Shown here one piece after another: positions 26,332 through 34,873 of a DNA stretch of 64,000 nucleotides. The notes under the pieces are model-generated. The model saw only the letters and a program-made list of their open reading frames with translations, was not told the origin of the DNA and made no database searches. This DNA is from Methanomicrobium sp. W14 (lineage in GTDB: Archaea > Halobacteriota > Methanomicrobia > Methanomicrobiales > Methanomicrobiaceae). The position numbers and the translations under genes were made by a program. The DNA is taken from positions 1 through 64,000 of the forward strand of contig NZ_JAGGMM010000001.1 of NCBI RefSeq assembly GCF_017875315.1, read 5' to 3'. Numbering within the stretch: position 1 is the first letter of the stretch; every line of letters begins with the position of its first letter.

Positions 26332-27058
26332 CGTAATCACCGATAAATCAAAGAAATGCAGCGTGAACGAAGAGCGTATTTCTGCACTTTCACGGGAGAT
26401 TTCCCAAAGAAAGGACATATTCCCGGTAATAATCCACGGTGCGGGTTCATGCGGACATCCTGAGGCGAAAGAACATCACCTTGATAAAGGGTTAGATCAA
26501 ACAAATAGAGCAGGTATATTTATCACGCACCGTGCAGTCAAAAGGCTTAACAATGCGGTGGTAAACGCGCTTCGTGCCAGTGGTGTTGAGTCTGTAGGGA
26601 TTCACCCGCTTGATGCATGTACTGCGAAAAACGGACGTCTAATATCATTTGAATGCAGGCCTCTGGAGCTCCTCATAAAAAACGGGGTTGTACCTGTTCT
26701 TCACGGGGATGTCGTGATGGATGAGGATAGAGGAGCCTGCATTGTATCAGGAGATCAGCTGGTAAGTTATCTTGCATGCGCAATTCACGCTGAAAGAATC
26801 GGGCTTGCAACAGATGTACCGGGCGTACTTAAAGACGGCAGGGTGATACCCGTTATCACATCCGCTTCCGCCCGGAGTCTTGAAATCAACGAATCAGGAA
26901 ATACGGATGTCACCGGGGGTATGAGAGGGAAGATAAATGAACTTCTTATGCTTGCAGAGAACGGAATTGAATCAAGCATATTTCACGTCTCAAGGACTGG
27001 TGATTTCCTGGACGGGCGCGACCATGGCGGAACGGTTGTTACCAGTGAGAGGTCATAA
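26297..27058 (+). CDS. ipk: isopentenyl phosphate kinase
   Basis: Converts isopentenyl phosphate to isopentenyl diphosphate in the archaeal mevalonate variant. Amino-acid-kinase fold of 253 residues: LKLGGSVITDKS at residues 8-19, HGAGSCGHPEAKEH with the catalytic His near residue 60, VPVLHGDVV, and DVTGGMRGKI. The frame opens at 26264, but ATG 26297 with GAGG upstream starts right before the conserved PELIILKLGG. It is translationally nested in the end of mvk, implying coordinate expression. Confidence 0.95.
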   Translation: MPELIILKLGGSVITDKSKKCSVNEERISALSREISQRKDIFPVIIHGAGSCGHPEAKEHHLDKGLDQTNRAGIFITHRAVKRLNNAVVNALRASGVESVGIHPLDACTAKNGRLISFECRPLELLIKNGVVPVLHGDVVMDEDRGACIVSGDQLVSYLACAIHAERIGLATDVPGVLKDGRVIPVITSASARSLEINESGNTDVTGGMRGKINELLMLAENGIESSIFHVSRTGDFLDGRDHGGTVVTSERS

Positions 27059-27393
27059 AAGGGTTTAAGACTTTTTGCAAAGTGGAAATTTAAGAATTCC
27101 TGCTTAAAAGAGGCTGACCCCGGCTTAAAACTCAGATAACACCCTAGAAAGGCAGGTGCAGTAAAAAAAGGGCCGTTTGCATGCAGGTGTCAAAGGCCGG
27201 TTTATGGGCAGAAATTTAAAAAAATGCGCTGAAATATCGTAAATCGGTTGTTTTGGGACAGACAGAAAAACTTTGGAGATAAAAAAATTTCTGTCCACGG
27301 TCTTTTGCAAAGTTCATGCTGTGTTCTGCCTTTTAACTGCAATCAGACACTGTCATATATACTGAATAAATCAAAAACCAGGGGCTGGTTAAT
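27059..27393. other. intergenic region between ipk and fni, no gene seen
   Basis: 335 bases without a credible ORF. It holds an inverted repeat GACAGAAA (27261-27268) / TTTCTGTC (27288-27295) with a 19-base spacer, and two near-identical segments, TTTTTGCAAAGT near 27071 and TTTTGCAAAGTT near 27303. TATATA elements near 27357 could be the fni promoter. Confidence 0.5.
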
Positions 27394-28455
27394 ATAAAGA
27401 AATCCGGATATACTTCCTCGCGGAAAAAAGAGCATCTGGAAATCTGCTGCGAAAAAGATGTGGAAGCAGGATTTTCAGGTTTTGACGATATCAGGCTTGT
27501 GCATAACGCACTGCCTGAGTGTGGTATGGATAAGATAGATACTTCTGTCAGGTTTCTTGGGTTTAATATGTCCTCTCCGCTGTTTATTGCGGCAATGACC
27601 GGAGGTCATCCCGATACGCGTGAGATAAACATGCGGCTTGCCTATGCTGCCGATATGTTCAATATAGGAATGGGTGTCGGATCCCAGCGTGCTGCACTTG
27701 AAAACCCGGAACTGGAGGACAGTTTTACCGTTGTCCGCGAAGCCGCACCCAAAGCATTTCTGTGCGGAAATCTCGGGGCCGTCCAGCTCCGCGAGAAGGG
27801 TCCCGAGTGGGCAGACAGGGCCGTGGAAATGATTGACGCCCAGGCTTTATGCATACACCTTAACCCTTTGCAGGAAGCCATACAGCCTGAAGGCGATCAT
27901 GATTCAGAAGGCTGCCTTGAAGCCATAAGAGACCTGTGCAGAACGTCGAAGTATCCTGTTATAGCAAAGGAAACCGGATGCGGAATCTGCTATGAGACTG
28001 CAAAGAAACTATGGGGCGCCGGTGTTTCCGCGATTGACACGGGAGGTCTCGGCGGGACGTCGTGGGCCGCCGTTGAAGCGGTTAGAGCGGATGACATGCG
28101 TCTTGTGGGTGCCGGCAGAAAATTCTCAGACTGGGGTATTCCCACGGCAGTCTCTGTCATGGAAATTGCTGGTAAAGATAAGCCCGTTATTGCGACCGGA
28201 GGCTTAAGGTCAGGTATAGATGTCGCAAAGGCGGTCGCTCTTGGTGCAGACCTTGGAGGCATGGCCCTCCCTCTTTTAAAGCCTGCAATGCAGAGCCGTG
28301 AGATTCTTGTAGAAAAAATAGAGGAATTCCTGCATGAACTTACAATTTCCATGTATCTTACAGGCTCCAAAAACTGCGCCGAACTTTCAGGGGCCAGGAC
28401 ATATATGACCGGTCTGACCCGGGAAATAATTGAATTCGAAAAATTCAGGAGATAA
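27394..28455 (+). CDS. fni: isopentenyl-diphosphate delta-isomerase, type 2 (apparent ATA start)
   Basis: FMN-dependent isomerase converting IPP to DMAPP. The core is unmistakable: AAMTGGHPDTREINMRLA, GVGSQRAALENPE, NLGAVQL, HLNPLQEAIQPEGD, KETGCGI, IDTGGLGGTSWA and IATGGLRSG. The essential N-terminal RKKEHLEIC motif is encoded in frame upstream of GTG 27460, yet between the stop at 27367 and that GTG there is no ATG, GTG or TTG. ATA 27394 gives a leader of the normal length (KKSGYTSSRKKEHL) and is the best start, with CTG 27385 an alternative. Starting at GTG 27460 would give 331 residues lacking the motif. The enzyme follows mvk and ipk in the pathway. Confidence 0.88.
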   Translation: MKKSGYTSSRKKEHLEICCEKDVEAGFSGFDDIRLVHNALPECGMDKIDTSVRFLGFNMSSPLFIAAMTGGHPDTREINMRLAYAADMFNIGMGVGSQRAALENPELEDSFTVVREAAPKAFLCGNLGAVQLREKGPEWADRAVEMIDAQALCIHLNPLQEAIQPEGDHDSEGCLEAIRDLCRTSKYPVIAKETGCGICYETAKKLWGAGVSAIDTGGLGGTSWAAVEAVRADDMRLVGAGRKFSDWGIPTAVSVMEIAGKDKPVIATGGLRSGIDVAKAVALGADLGGMALPLLKPAMQSREILVEKIEEFLHELTISMYLTGSKNCAELSGARTYMTGLTREIIEFEKFRR

Positions 28456-28459
28456 CAAT

Positions 28460-29806
28460 ATGGATGTTGAAATAATAGCCGTAGGCGGTTATAATGAGGT
28501 AGGCAGAAATATGACTGCCGTCCGCTGCGGCAAAGAGATCGTAATCTTTGATATGGGGCTGAGGCTTGACCAGATTATGATCCACGAGGATGCTGAAGTC
28601 GAAAATATGCATTCTCTGGATCTAATCGAGATGAAAGCCATTCCCGACGATACAATCATGAATATGGTGGAGGGCAGTGTCAAGGCTATTGTATGCACTC
28701 ATGGTCATCTTGACCATATCGGCGCAATACCAAAGCTTGCCCACAGGTACAATGCACCGATTATAGGGACTCCATATACTGCCAAACTCATAGAGCAGCA
28801 GATTGAGGGAGAAAAAAAGTTCGGTGTTACGAACAAAGTGTTCTCACTTAATGCAGGACAGAAATACAGGTATGAGATTTCAAAGGACTTAAGCCTTGAA
28901 TTCGTAAACGTCCAGCACTCAATTATTGATACGGCGATGGCGGTTTTGCATACACCTGCCGGAATAATCGTTTACGCCAACGATTTCAAGCTTGACAGGA
29001 CACCTGTCGTAGGAAACCCACCTGATTTCGCCCGTATGCGTGAACTCGGAAAGGAAGGTGTTCTTGCACTTATCATCGAGAGCACAAATGTCAGGCTTCC
29101 GGGAAGATGCCCGAGCGAGAGGGTTGCCCAGAGGCTTGTACGGGATGTGATGACAAGTTATGAAGATGATAAGAGTGCAATGATTGTAAGCACATTCTCA
29201 TCCCACATCGCCCGTGTAAAGACTATTGCAGAATGCGCATATGAAATCGGAAGAAAGCCGGTTCTTCTCGGAAGGTCCATGGAAAGGTATGCTGCAACCG
29301 CTGAACAGATGAAGCTTGTCGGTTTCCCTGACAATGTGTCTATGTTTGGTAACCGTAAGACTGTTGACAGGACTATGCGTCGTATTATGAAGGAAGGGAA
29401 GGATAAGTATGTCCCAATCGTTACCGGCCACCAGGGAGAACCCGGTGCGATTCTCACGCGTCTTGCCGCCGGGAATACGCCGTACCGGATTGACAAGGGA
29501 GACAAGATTTTATACAGTGCCAATGTCATTCCGAATCCTATGAATTACGGGCAGAGGCATCATCAGGAAATACTTCTTAAGATGAAAGGCGCACGTATAT
29601 TCGAGGGCCTCCACGTAAGCGGCCATGCACAGCGCGAAGACCATTACGAAATAATCAACCTGCTGAACCCCCAGCATATAATTCCGTCTCACGGCGATGT
29701 CGACATGACCGGTGAGTACGTCAAACTTACCGAGGAATGCGGGTATACGCTTGGGAACGATGTGCATCTTTTAAGAAACGGCATGAGAGTCTGTGTAACC
29801 AAATAG
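28460..29806 (+). CDS. rnj: ribonuclease J (archaeal, beta-CASP)
   Basis: Metallo-beta-lactamase/beta-CASP RNase that in archaea acts as a 5'-3' exonuclease in mRNA decay. 448 residues with GGYNEVGRNMTAV at the N-terminus, the zinc motif CTHGHLDHIGAIP near residue 80, further metal ligands in VQHSIIDTAM, and the beta-CASP region ending HVSGHAQREDHYE and IPSHGDVDM. ATG 28460 lies 4 bases after the fni stop, and an upstream frame from 28430 is not conserved. Its place inside the isoprenoid cluster is conserved in euryarchaea. Confidence 0.94.
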   Translation: MDVEIIAVGGYNEVGRNMTAVRCGKEIVIFDMGLRLDQIMIHEDAEVENMHSLDLIEMKAIPDDTIMNMVEGSVKAIVCTHGHLDHIGAIPKLAHRYNAPIIGTPYTAKLIEQQIEGEKKFGVTNKVFSLNAGQKYRYEISKDLSLEFVNVQHSIIDTAMAVLHTPAGIIVYANDFKLDRTPVVGNPPDFARMRELGKEGVLALIIESTNVRLPGRCPSERVAQRLVRDVMTSYEDDKSAMIVSTFSSHIARVKTIAECAYEIGRKPVLLGRSMERYAATAEQMKLVGFPDNVSMFGNRKTVDRTMRRIMKEGKDKYVPIVTGHQGEPGAILTRLAAGNTPYRIDKGDKILYSANVIPNPMNYGQRHHQEILLKMKGARIFEGLHVSGHAQREDHYEIINLLNPQHIIPSHGDVDMTGEYVKLTEECGYTLGNDVHLLRNGMRVCVTK

Positions 29807-29836
29807 AAAAAATGTATTACTGAAGGGATTATTGAC

Positions 29837-30802
29837 ATGAAACTTGAAGAGTATCTTGAATCTGTTGCAGAGGACGTTGATCTTGAGCTCAACCGGCTTT
29901 TCGGTTCGGCTCCGGGGGAACTTAACAAGGCAAGTGCCCACCTTCTTCTTGCCGGAGGCAAGAGGCTCAGGCCTGCTGTAGTAATACTTGCGGCAGACAT
30001 TGTAAAAAATGGAAGTTCACGTGAAATTTTTCCGGCGGCGCTTGCCCTTGAGGTGACGCATACTTTCACTTTAGTGCATGACGACATAATGGACGATGAT
30101 TCCCAGCGGCGCGGTGTCCCTACCGTTCACTGCAAATGGAACATGCCGACGGCGGTTCTTGCAGGTGATGTCCTTTATGCTGAAGCCTTTGAGCTTATTA
30201 CAAGGGCTATTGCTGACAGCCAGGCAAAGGTCCTGAGTGTTGAGATTCTTGCAAGGACCTGCGTTGAAATCTGCCAGGGCCAACACGAGGATATGACTTT
30301 TGAAGACCGCAACGATGTGCTTGACTACGAGTACATAGACATGGTCGGGAAAAAGACCGGAAAACTCTATGCGGCAGCAGCCGCTATAGGAGGTACTCTT
30401 GCCGGCGGAAACGTAAACCAGGTGCAGGCACTTCACGACTGGGGGTACAACAGCGGAATTGCCTTCCAGATTCAGGACGATCTTATAGATTTGCTCTCAA
30501 CTTCTGATAAGAGCGGAAAGGACAGGGCTTCAGACCTCCGTGAAGGAAAACAGACTATTGTCGCAATAAAAGCCCGTGAGGCCGGAGTCGACCTCTCCAA
30601 ATACAGAAAACCCGACCTCACTGATGCGGAGATTGATGAAGCGATAGCTCTTCTTGAAAAGTCAGGTGTTATTTCGGAAGTAAAAAAGAATGCGCAGAAA
30701 TATGTCACCCGTGCAAAAGAGATGCTGGAAGGTCTTCCCGACTGCGATGAGAGAAAACTTCTTGGAGATATTACAGACTATTTCATCAGCAGGTGTTTTT
30801 AA
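29837..30802 (+). CDS. idsA: geranylgeranyl/farnesyl diphosphate synthase (trans-prenyltransferase)
   Basis: Chain-elongating isoprenyl diphosphate synthase making the C15-C20 precursor of archaeal ether lipids. 321 residues. The first Asp-rich motif is DDIMDDDSQRRG from residue 82, the second DDLIDL near residue 213, and GGKRLRP near residues 40-46 binds IPP. It is followed by gltX after 3 bases. Product length cannot be fixed by eye, and C20 is expected from context. Confidence 0.94.
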   Translation: MKLEEYLESVAEDVDLELNRLFGSAPGELNKASAHLLLAGGKRLRPAVVILAADIVKNGSSREIFPAALALEVTHTFTLVHDDIMDDDSQRRGVPTVHCKWNMPTAVLAGDVLYAEAFELITRAIADSQAKVLSVEILARTCVEICQGQHEDMTFEDRNDVLDYEYIDMVGKKTGKLYAAAAAIGGTLAGGNVNQVQALHDWGYNSGIAFQIQDDLIDLLSTSDKSGKDRASDLREGKQTIVAIKAREAGVDLSKYRKPDLTDAEIDEAIALLEKSGVISEVKKNAQKYVTRAKEMLEGLPDCDERKLLGDITDYFISRCF

Positions 30803-30805
30803 AGT

Positions 30806-32491
30806 ATGCCAGTAGACCCAAAAGAGTTTTTTCTCGTATATGCACTTGAAAATGCAGTCACACATAACAGCGTTCCGAAGGCAGGTGCAGTTCTCGGGAT
30901 GCTCATGGGGAAGCATCCTGAATTCCGGTCGCAGGCAAAGGAGATGTCTGCTGTTCTTAAGGATGTCCTGAATGAGGTGGAAGCCCTCTCTTCCGAAGAG
31001 AGAGTTGAACGCCTTAAAAAGCTATCTCCTGAATTTTTCACTCACAAGGATGAAAAGAAAGAGAAGGTGCGCGGTCTGCGCGAGCTGAAAAATGTCGGTG
31101 AGAACGGAGTTGTGATGCGTTTTGCACCAAACCCCAGCGGTCCCCTGCACCTCGGACATGCACGTGCGGCATACCTTAACGACTACTACGTGCGCCGCTA
31201 CAAAGGGCGCTACATCTTAAGAATTGAAGATACCGACCCGAGACGTGTTGAGCCTGAGAACTACGGTCTTCTCCTGGACGACGTGAAGTGGCTTGGAATA
31301 AACATAACCGAGACCGTTTACCAGAGTGACAGGTTTGACATATACTACGAATACGGTAAGAAGCTTATCGAAATTGGCGGGGCTTATGTATGTACATGCG
31401 ATTCCGAGGTATTCAGGGAGCTTAAAAACAGCAAAAAGGAATGCCCGTGCCGTAAAAATTCGATAGAAAAGAACCTTGAACTGTGGAAGAGGATGCTTGC
31501 AGGTGAGTTTCCTGAAGGGACAATCACTGTAAGAGTGAAGACCGACATGAACCATCCCGACCCTGCGATGCGGGACTTTTCAATTTTCAGGGTCGTCGAC
31601 CACCCTCACCCGAAGATTGATGCGAAGGTCTACCCGATGATGAATCTCTCTGTCGTCATTGACGATCACCTTCTCGGAGTGACCCATGTTATCCGCGGCA
31701 AGGACCACATTGCAAACACAAGACGTCAGGCATATATCTACGATTATTTCGGGTGGAATCCTCCCGAGTACCACCATTACGGCAGGATGTCAATAGGTGA
31801 CGTTGTTCTTTCTACAAGCGCGATGAAGGAAGGAATAAAGACAGGCATCTATACATGGTGGGACGATATTCACCTCGGTACTCTGAAGGCGATTGCAAGG
31901 AGGGGAATTCTTCCCGAGGCTGTAAGAAACTGCATGATTGATATCGGCGTAGGTCAGACTGACATAAAGTTCTCATGGGAAAATCTTTTTGCTGAAAACA
32001 AAGCACTTGTTGACCCTGTTTCAAACCGCTACTTCTTTGTTCCGAGTCCTGTCAGGTGCGATATAGCCGGCGCACCTAAAGTTACTGCAAAGGCTCTTTT
32101 AAACCCGAACGATGAGTCGAAGGGTTACAGAAGTCTTGATTTTGAAGGGTCGCTTTATGCGTGCAGAGACGACCTGAAAGACGTTTCAATGGTCAGGTTC
32201 AAGGACCTTTTCAATGCTACGGTAAAACCGGAAGGAGACGGTTTTACTCTTAAATACTGCGGCAAATCCCTTGAAGACGCAAGAAATAAGCATGCCCCGA
32301 TAATTCAGTGGGTTCCTGCCGGAAAGAATGCAAGATGCACTCTTCTGTCGCCTGATTCAAAAATGGAAGGGTTCTGCGAGGAAGGCGTTATGTCTGAAGT
32401 CAACAACGTCGTTCAGTTTGAAAGAATCGGTTTTGCAAGAATTGATTCCGAAAAGGGTGGGAGTGTCACTGCATATTTCGCCCACCACTAA
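30806..32491 (+). CDS. gltX: glutamyl-tRNA synthetase (archaeal, possibly nondiscriminating)
   Basis: Class I synthetase of 561 residues, GlnRS-like archaeal type. An N-terminal helical appendix of about 95 residues precedes FAPNPSGPLHLGHARAAY (HIGH as HLGH). Then come RIEDTDPRR, RGKDHIANTRRQ, and the KMSKS loop as STSAMKEGI. A Cys pair group (VCTCDSEVF, CPCRKNS) is present in the catalytic insert. In methanogens it normally also charges tRNA-Gln for later transamidation; the GatDE genes are not in the window. It is the last gene of the rightward superoperon. Confidence 0.95.
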   Translation: MPVDPKEFFLVYALENAVTHNSVPKAGAVLGMLMGKHPEFRSQAKEMSAVLKDVLNEVEALSSEERVERLKKLSPEFFTHKDEKKEKVRGLRELKNVGENGVVMRFAPNPSGPLHLGHARAAYLNDYYVRRYKGRYILRIEDTDPRRVEPENYGLLLDDVKWLGINITETVYQSDRFDIYYEYGKKLIEIGGAYVCTCDSEVFRELKNSKKECPCRKNSIEKNLELWKRMLAGEFPEGTITVRVKTDMNHPDPAMRDFSIFRVVDHPHPKIDAKVYPMMNLSVVIDDHLLGVTHVIRGKDHIANTRRQAYIYDYFGWNPPEYHHYGRMSIGDVVLSTSAMKEGIKTGIYTWWDDIHLGTLKAIARRGILPEAVRNCMIDIGVGQTDIKFSWENLFAENKALVDPVSNRYFFVPSPVRCDIAGAPKVTAKALLNPNDESKGYRSLDFEGSLYACRDDLKDVSMVRFKDLFNATVKPEGDGFTLKYCGKSLEDARNKHAPIIQWVPAGKNARCTLLSPDSKMEGFCEEGVMSEVNNVVQFERIGFARIDSEKGGSVTAYFAHH

Positions 32492-32568
32492 TATTTTTAT
32501 AAATTTTTTAATTGCCGCCCTCTCTCTTGTAAAAAACAGATTTTTTAAAGAAAATTCCTTTTGGAGAG

Positions 32569-33318
32569 TTATATATGGTCTTCAATCAGATTCAGGTGTG
32601 TCAGCCAGCGTGTGATAATATAACTTATGACAGGCAGTTTTGACACAACTCCTATTTTTTTGCTTCCTATATTTACCACGTCAAATGACTCTGTTCTGTC
32701 GATTATAACTGAAAAATCGTTTCTGTATTTTATTCCGTCATGGATAATATCCCCCATGATATAGAAAAATTCCTCATTGGCCTTTATAAGGTTCAGGTTT
32801 GCACCGGTAAATTTTTCAGGGTCGTCCACAATCACATAAACTGTGCATTTCTTTTGAATTTTCTGCAGTTCAGAGGAGAATCTGCGAAAAAAAAGAGGGT
32901 TTCCTGAAAAGACTATAACCTCTTTTCTGGCAGACCTTATAAGAGCGAATATCCTGTTTATTATAGCCTGTTCGTTGTGGATTACCCATAGAGGATATTG
33001 TGATGAGGAATCTATATGCAGGTCTCTTAACGTATTCATTGACTGATTTAGCAACTGTGTATACTCGCCGCTAAGGTTCTGGATTACTGTTGTAGGTTCA
33101 ATGGCACGGTAATATGTTGGGTTTCCATCAAGTATCTCCAAAAATCCTTTTTTCCCCAGTTGTTTGAGGACATCATATATTCTTCCCTGCGGAATGTTTC
33201 CTGCCTGGAGGATTTCTCTTGCAGTAGCCTCCCTAAGACCGGCAAGACTTGCATATGCTCGTGCTTCATATTCATTCAGGCCTATTTTTTTGAGATTATC
33301 AATCTGTTCTTCAAGCAT
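32569..33318 (-). CDS. TrmB-family transcriptional regulator
   Basis: 249 residues. The N-terminal winged helix (LKKIGLNEYEARAYASLAGL to GRIYDVLKQLGKKGFLEIL, about residues 6-65) is the TrmB DNA-binding domain. A short coiled linker follows, then a C-terminal PLD-like effector domain (WVIHNEQAIINRIFALIRSARKEVIVFS). TrmB proteins regulate sugar or central metabolism; the effector here is unknown. GTG 33327 is possible, but ATG 33318 begins at the conserved MLEEQIDNL. It is divergent from the ferredoxin-GGR pair (58-base gap) and may control it. Confidence 0.88.
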   Translation of the reverse strand: MLEEQIDNLKKIGLNEYEARAYASLAGLREATAREILQAGNIPQGRIYDVLKQLGKKGFLEILDGNPTYYRAIEPTTVIQNLSGEYTQLLNQSMNTLRDLHIDSSSQYPLWVIHNEQAIINRIFALIRSARKEVIVFSGNPLFFRRFSSELQKIQKKCTVYVIVDDPEKFTGANLNLIKANEEFFYIMGDIIHDGIKYRNDFSVIIDRTESFDVVNIGSKKIGVVSKLPVISYIITRWLTHLNLIEDHI

Positions 33319-33375
33319 TGCAACCACTAATAGTTGTATCTGTTTATTATATATGATATTCTGAAATGGTGTATT

Positions 33376-33558
33376 ATGCTAAGGGTAAAAAGAATTTCCT
33401 GCTTCTACTGCGGGACATGTGTAGCCATATGTCCACGGGCGAATCTGGAATTAATAGATTCTTATCTTTTTATAGGTAAGGACTGTGCTGAGTGCGGAAT
33501 ATGTGCAGGAGTATGTCCTGTAGGAGCACTGGAGGTTTTAAATGAAGAGCAGATATGA
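33376..33558 (+). CDS. 2[4Fe-4S] ferredoxin, partner of geranylgeranyl reductase
   Basis: 60-residue ferredoxin. Cluster ligands are C9-x2-C12-x2-C15-x3-C19-P and C37-x2-C40-x2-C43-x3-C47-P. The frame is open from 33334, but ATG 33376 starts the conserved part. It overlaps the reductase start by 17 bases, so the two are coupled. In Methanosarcina acetivorans an adjacent ferredoxin was shown to support complete lipid saturation by this reductase. Confidence 0.92.
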   Translation: MLRVKRISCFYCGTCVAICPRANLELIDSYLFIGKDCAECGICAGVCPVGALEVLNEEQI

Positions 33559-34732
33559 TGTCCTTGTTATCGGCGGAGGCCCTGGTGGAGCCGTTGCCGC
33601 AGAAAAAGCCGCAGCGGAAGGGTTATCTGTCTGTCTTGCAGAAAAAAGACCAGCTATAGGAACACCTGTGAGGTGTGCCGAAGGTATAGGAAAAGAGGCC
33701 CTGAAGAAGTTTATAGATCCCGATCCGTGTTTTATTTCAGCAGAAATTTCCCGTGCGGCTATCACAGCCCCTGACGGGGAAAGTATGATACTTGATTCTT
33801 CAAAATGTGGAAATAAAATAGGATATGTTGTCGAGAGAAAAATATTTGACAGGGAACTTGTCAGGCAGGCTGCCGATTCGGGTGCAGATATTTTACTGAA
33901 AACAAATGCAAAAGCTCCTGTTATCGAGAATGGTTTTATAAAAGGTGCATATCTGGAGGGAATGGCTGATAAAATAAGTGCAGATGTAGTTATCGCAGCT
34001 GACGGCGTTGAGTCACGCTTTTCCAGAATGTGCGGAATAAATACACTTGTTTCGCCCCGCGAGATGATGTCCGGAGCGCAGTATCTTCTGGCAGGTATTG
34101 ATATTGAACCGGATATGAATATCTTTAATGTAGGCAACAGTGTTGCTCCAAAAGGGTATCTATGGGTATTTCCAAAAGGAGAAAGCATTGCCAATGTAGG
34201 CGTAGGCATACAGGGGCTAAAAAGCGGTGAAGGTCACAGGGCTAAGGACTATCTTGATAATTTTGTAAGAAAAAAATTTCCCGGCGGTAAAATTATCGAA
34301 TTCATAACCGGTGGAGTGCCGGTATGCAGACCACTGCCCGAGACCGCAGCAGACGGTCTTATGGTTGTCGGAGATGCAGCAAGGGTTGTTGAACCGCTTA
34401 CCGGAGGCGGGATATACAATGCGATGTACACCGGTGAACTTGCGGCAAAAGTTGCTGTTGACAGTATCTCCGGTGAAGACTACAGCAGAGATTCACTTGG
34501 CAAATATGATTCTTTATGGCGTTCTTCACCTATGGGTAAAAGTCTGGAGCAGAATTATCTGATGAAAGAATATTTTGTCACTCTTTCAGATGAAAAATTA
34601 AACAGACTTATTCATTCCGCATCAAAAATTGCGCTGAAAGATTTCAGTGTCATTCAGCTTGTAAAAGAACTGGTTCTCAGAAATCCTGAATTAATTATTG
34701 AACTGCGCTCTGCGGGTATCTTTATGAATTAA
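33542..34732 (+). CDS. digeranylgeranylglycerophospholipid reductase (geranylgeranyl reductase family)
   Basis: FAD-dependent reductase that saturates the isoprenoid chains of archaeal membrane lipids. 396 residues. A Rossmann FAD site [16 protein letters not shown] lies at residues 5-20, [16 protein letters not shown] carries the catalytic-region Cys, GVGIQG is present, and [21 protein letters not shown] near residues 278-298 is the second FAD motif. The length and the closely coupled ferredoxin match the Methanosarcina enzyme. It ends just before a T-rich stretch. Confidence 0.94.
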   Translation: MKSRYDVLVIGGGPGGAVAAEKAAAEGLSVCLAEKRPAIGTPVRCAEGIGKEALKKFIDPDPCFISAEISRAAITAPDGESMILDSSKCGNKIGYVVERKIFDRELVRQAADSGADILLKTNAKAPVIENGFIKGAYLEGMADKISADVVIAADGVESRFSRMCGINTLVSPREMMSGAQYLLAGIDIEPDMNIFNVGNSVAPKGYLWVFPKGESIANVGVGIQGLKSGEGHRAKDYLDNFVRKKFPGGKIIEFITGGVPVCRPLPETAADGLMVVGDAARVVEPLTGGGIYNAMYTGELAAKVAVDSISGEDYSRDSLGKYDSLWRSSPMGKSLEQNYLMKEYFVTLSDEKLNRLIHSASKIALKDFSVIQLVKELVLRNPELIIELRSAGIFMN

Positions 34733-34873
34733 AGTTTCAAAAAAAAAGGTATTTTAAAGGCAGAAGCAAGGCTTCATAATATTTTTTGTTGCACCTGTGC
34801 GTCTGGAGTTTTTGTCCTCCTTTAATATTAATGAAAACTCTCATTATCACAAAAAACCTAAATATCAGGCATC

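Noticed and set aside
27125-27310. 61-residue minus-strand frame before fni
   Set aside because: Overlaps inverted and direct repeats and has no coding features.
27460-28455. GTG 27460 as the start of fni
   Set aside because: It would remove the RKKEHLEIC segment conserved in the whole enzyme family, which is encoded intact just upstream.
33538-34209. 223-residue frame antisense to the geranylgeranyl reductase
   Set aside because: The sense strand has clear FAD motifs; the antisense product is low-complexity and motif-free.
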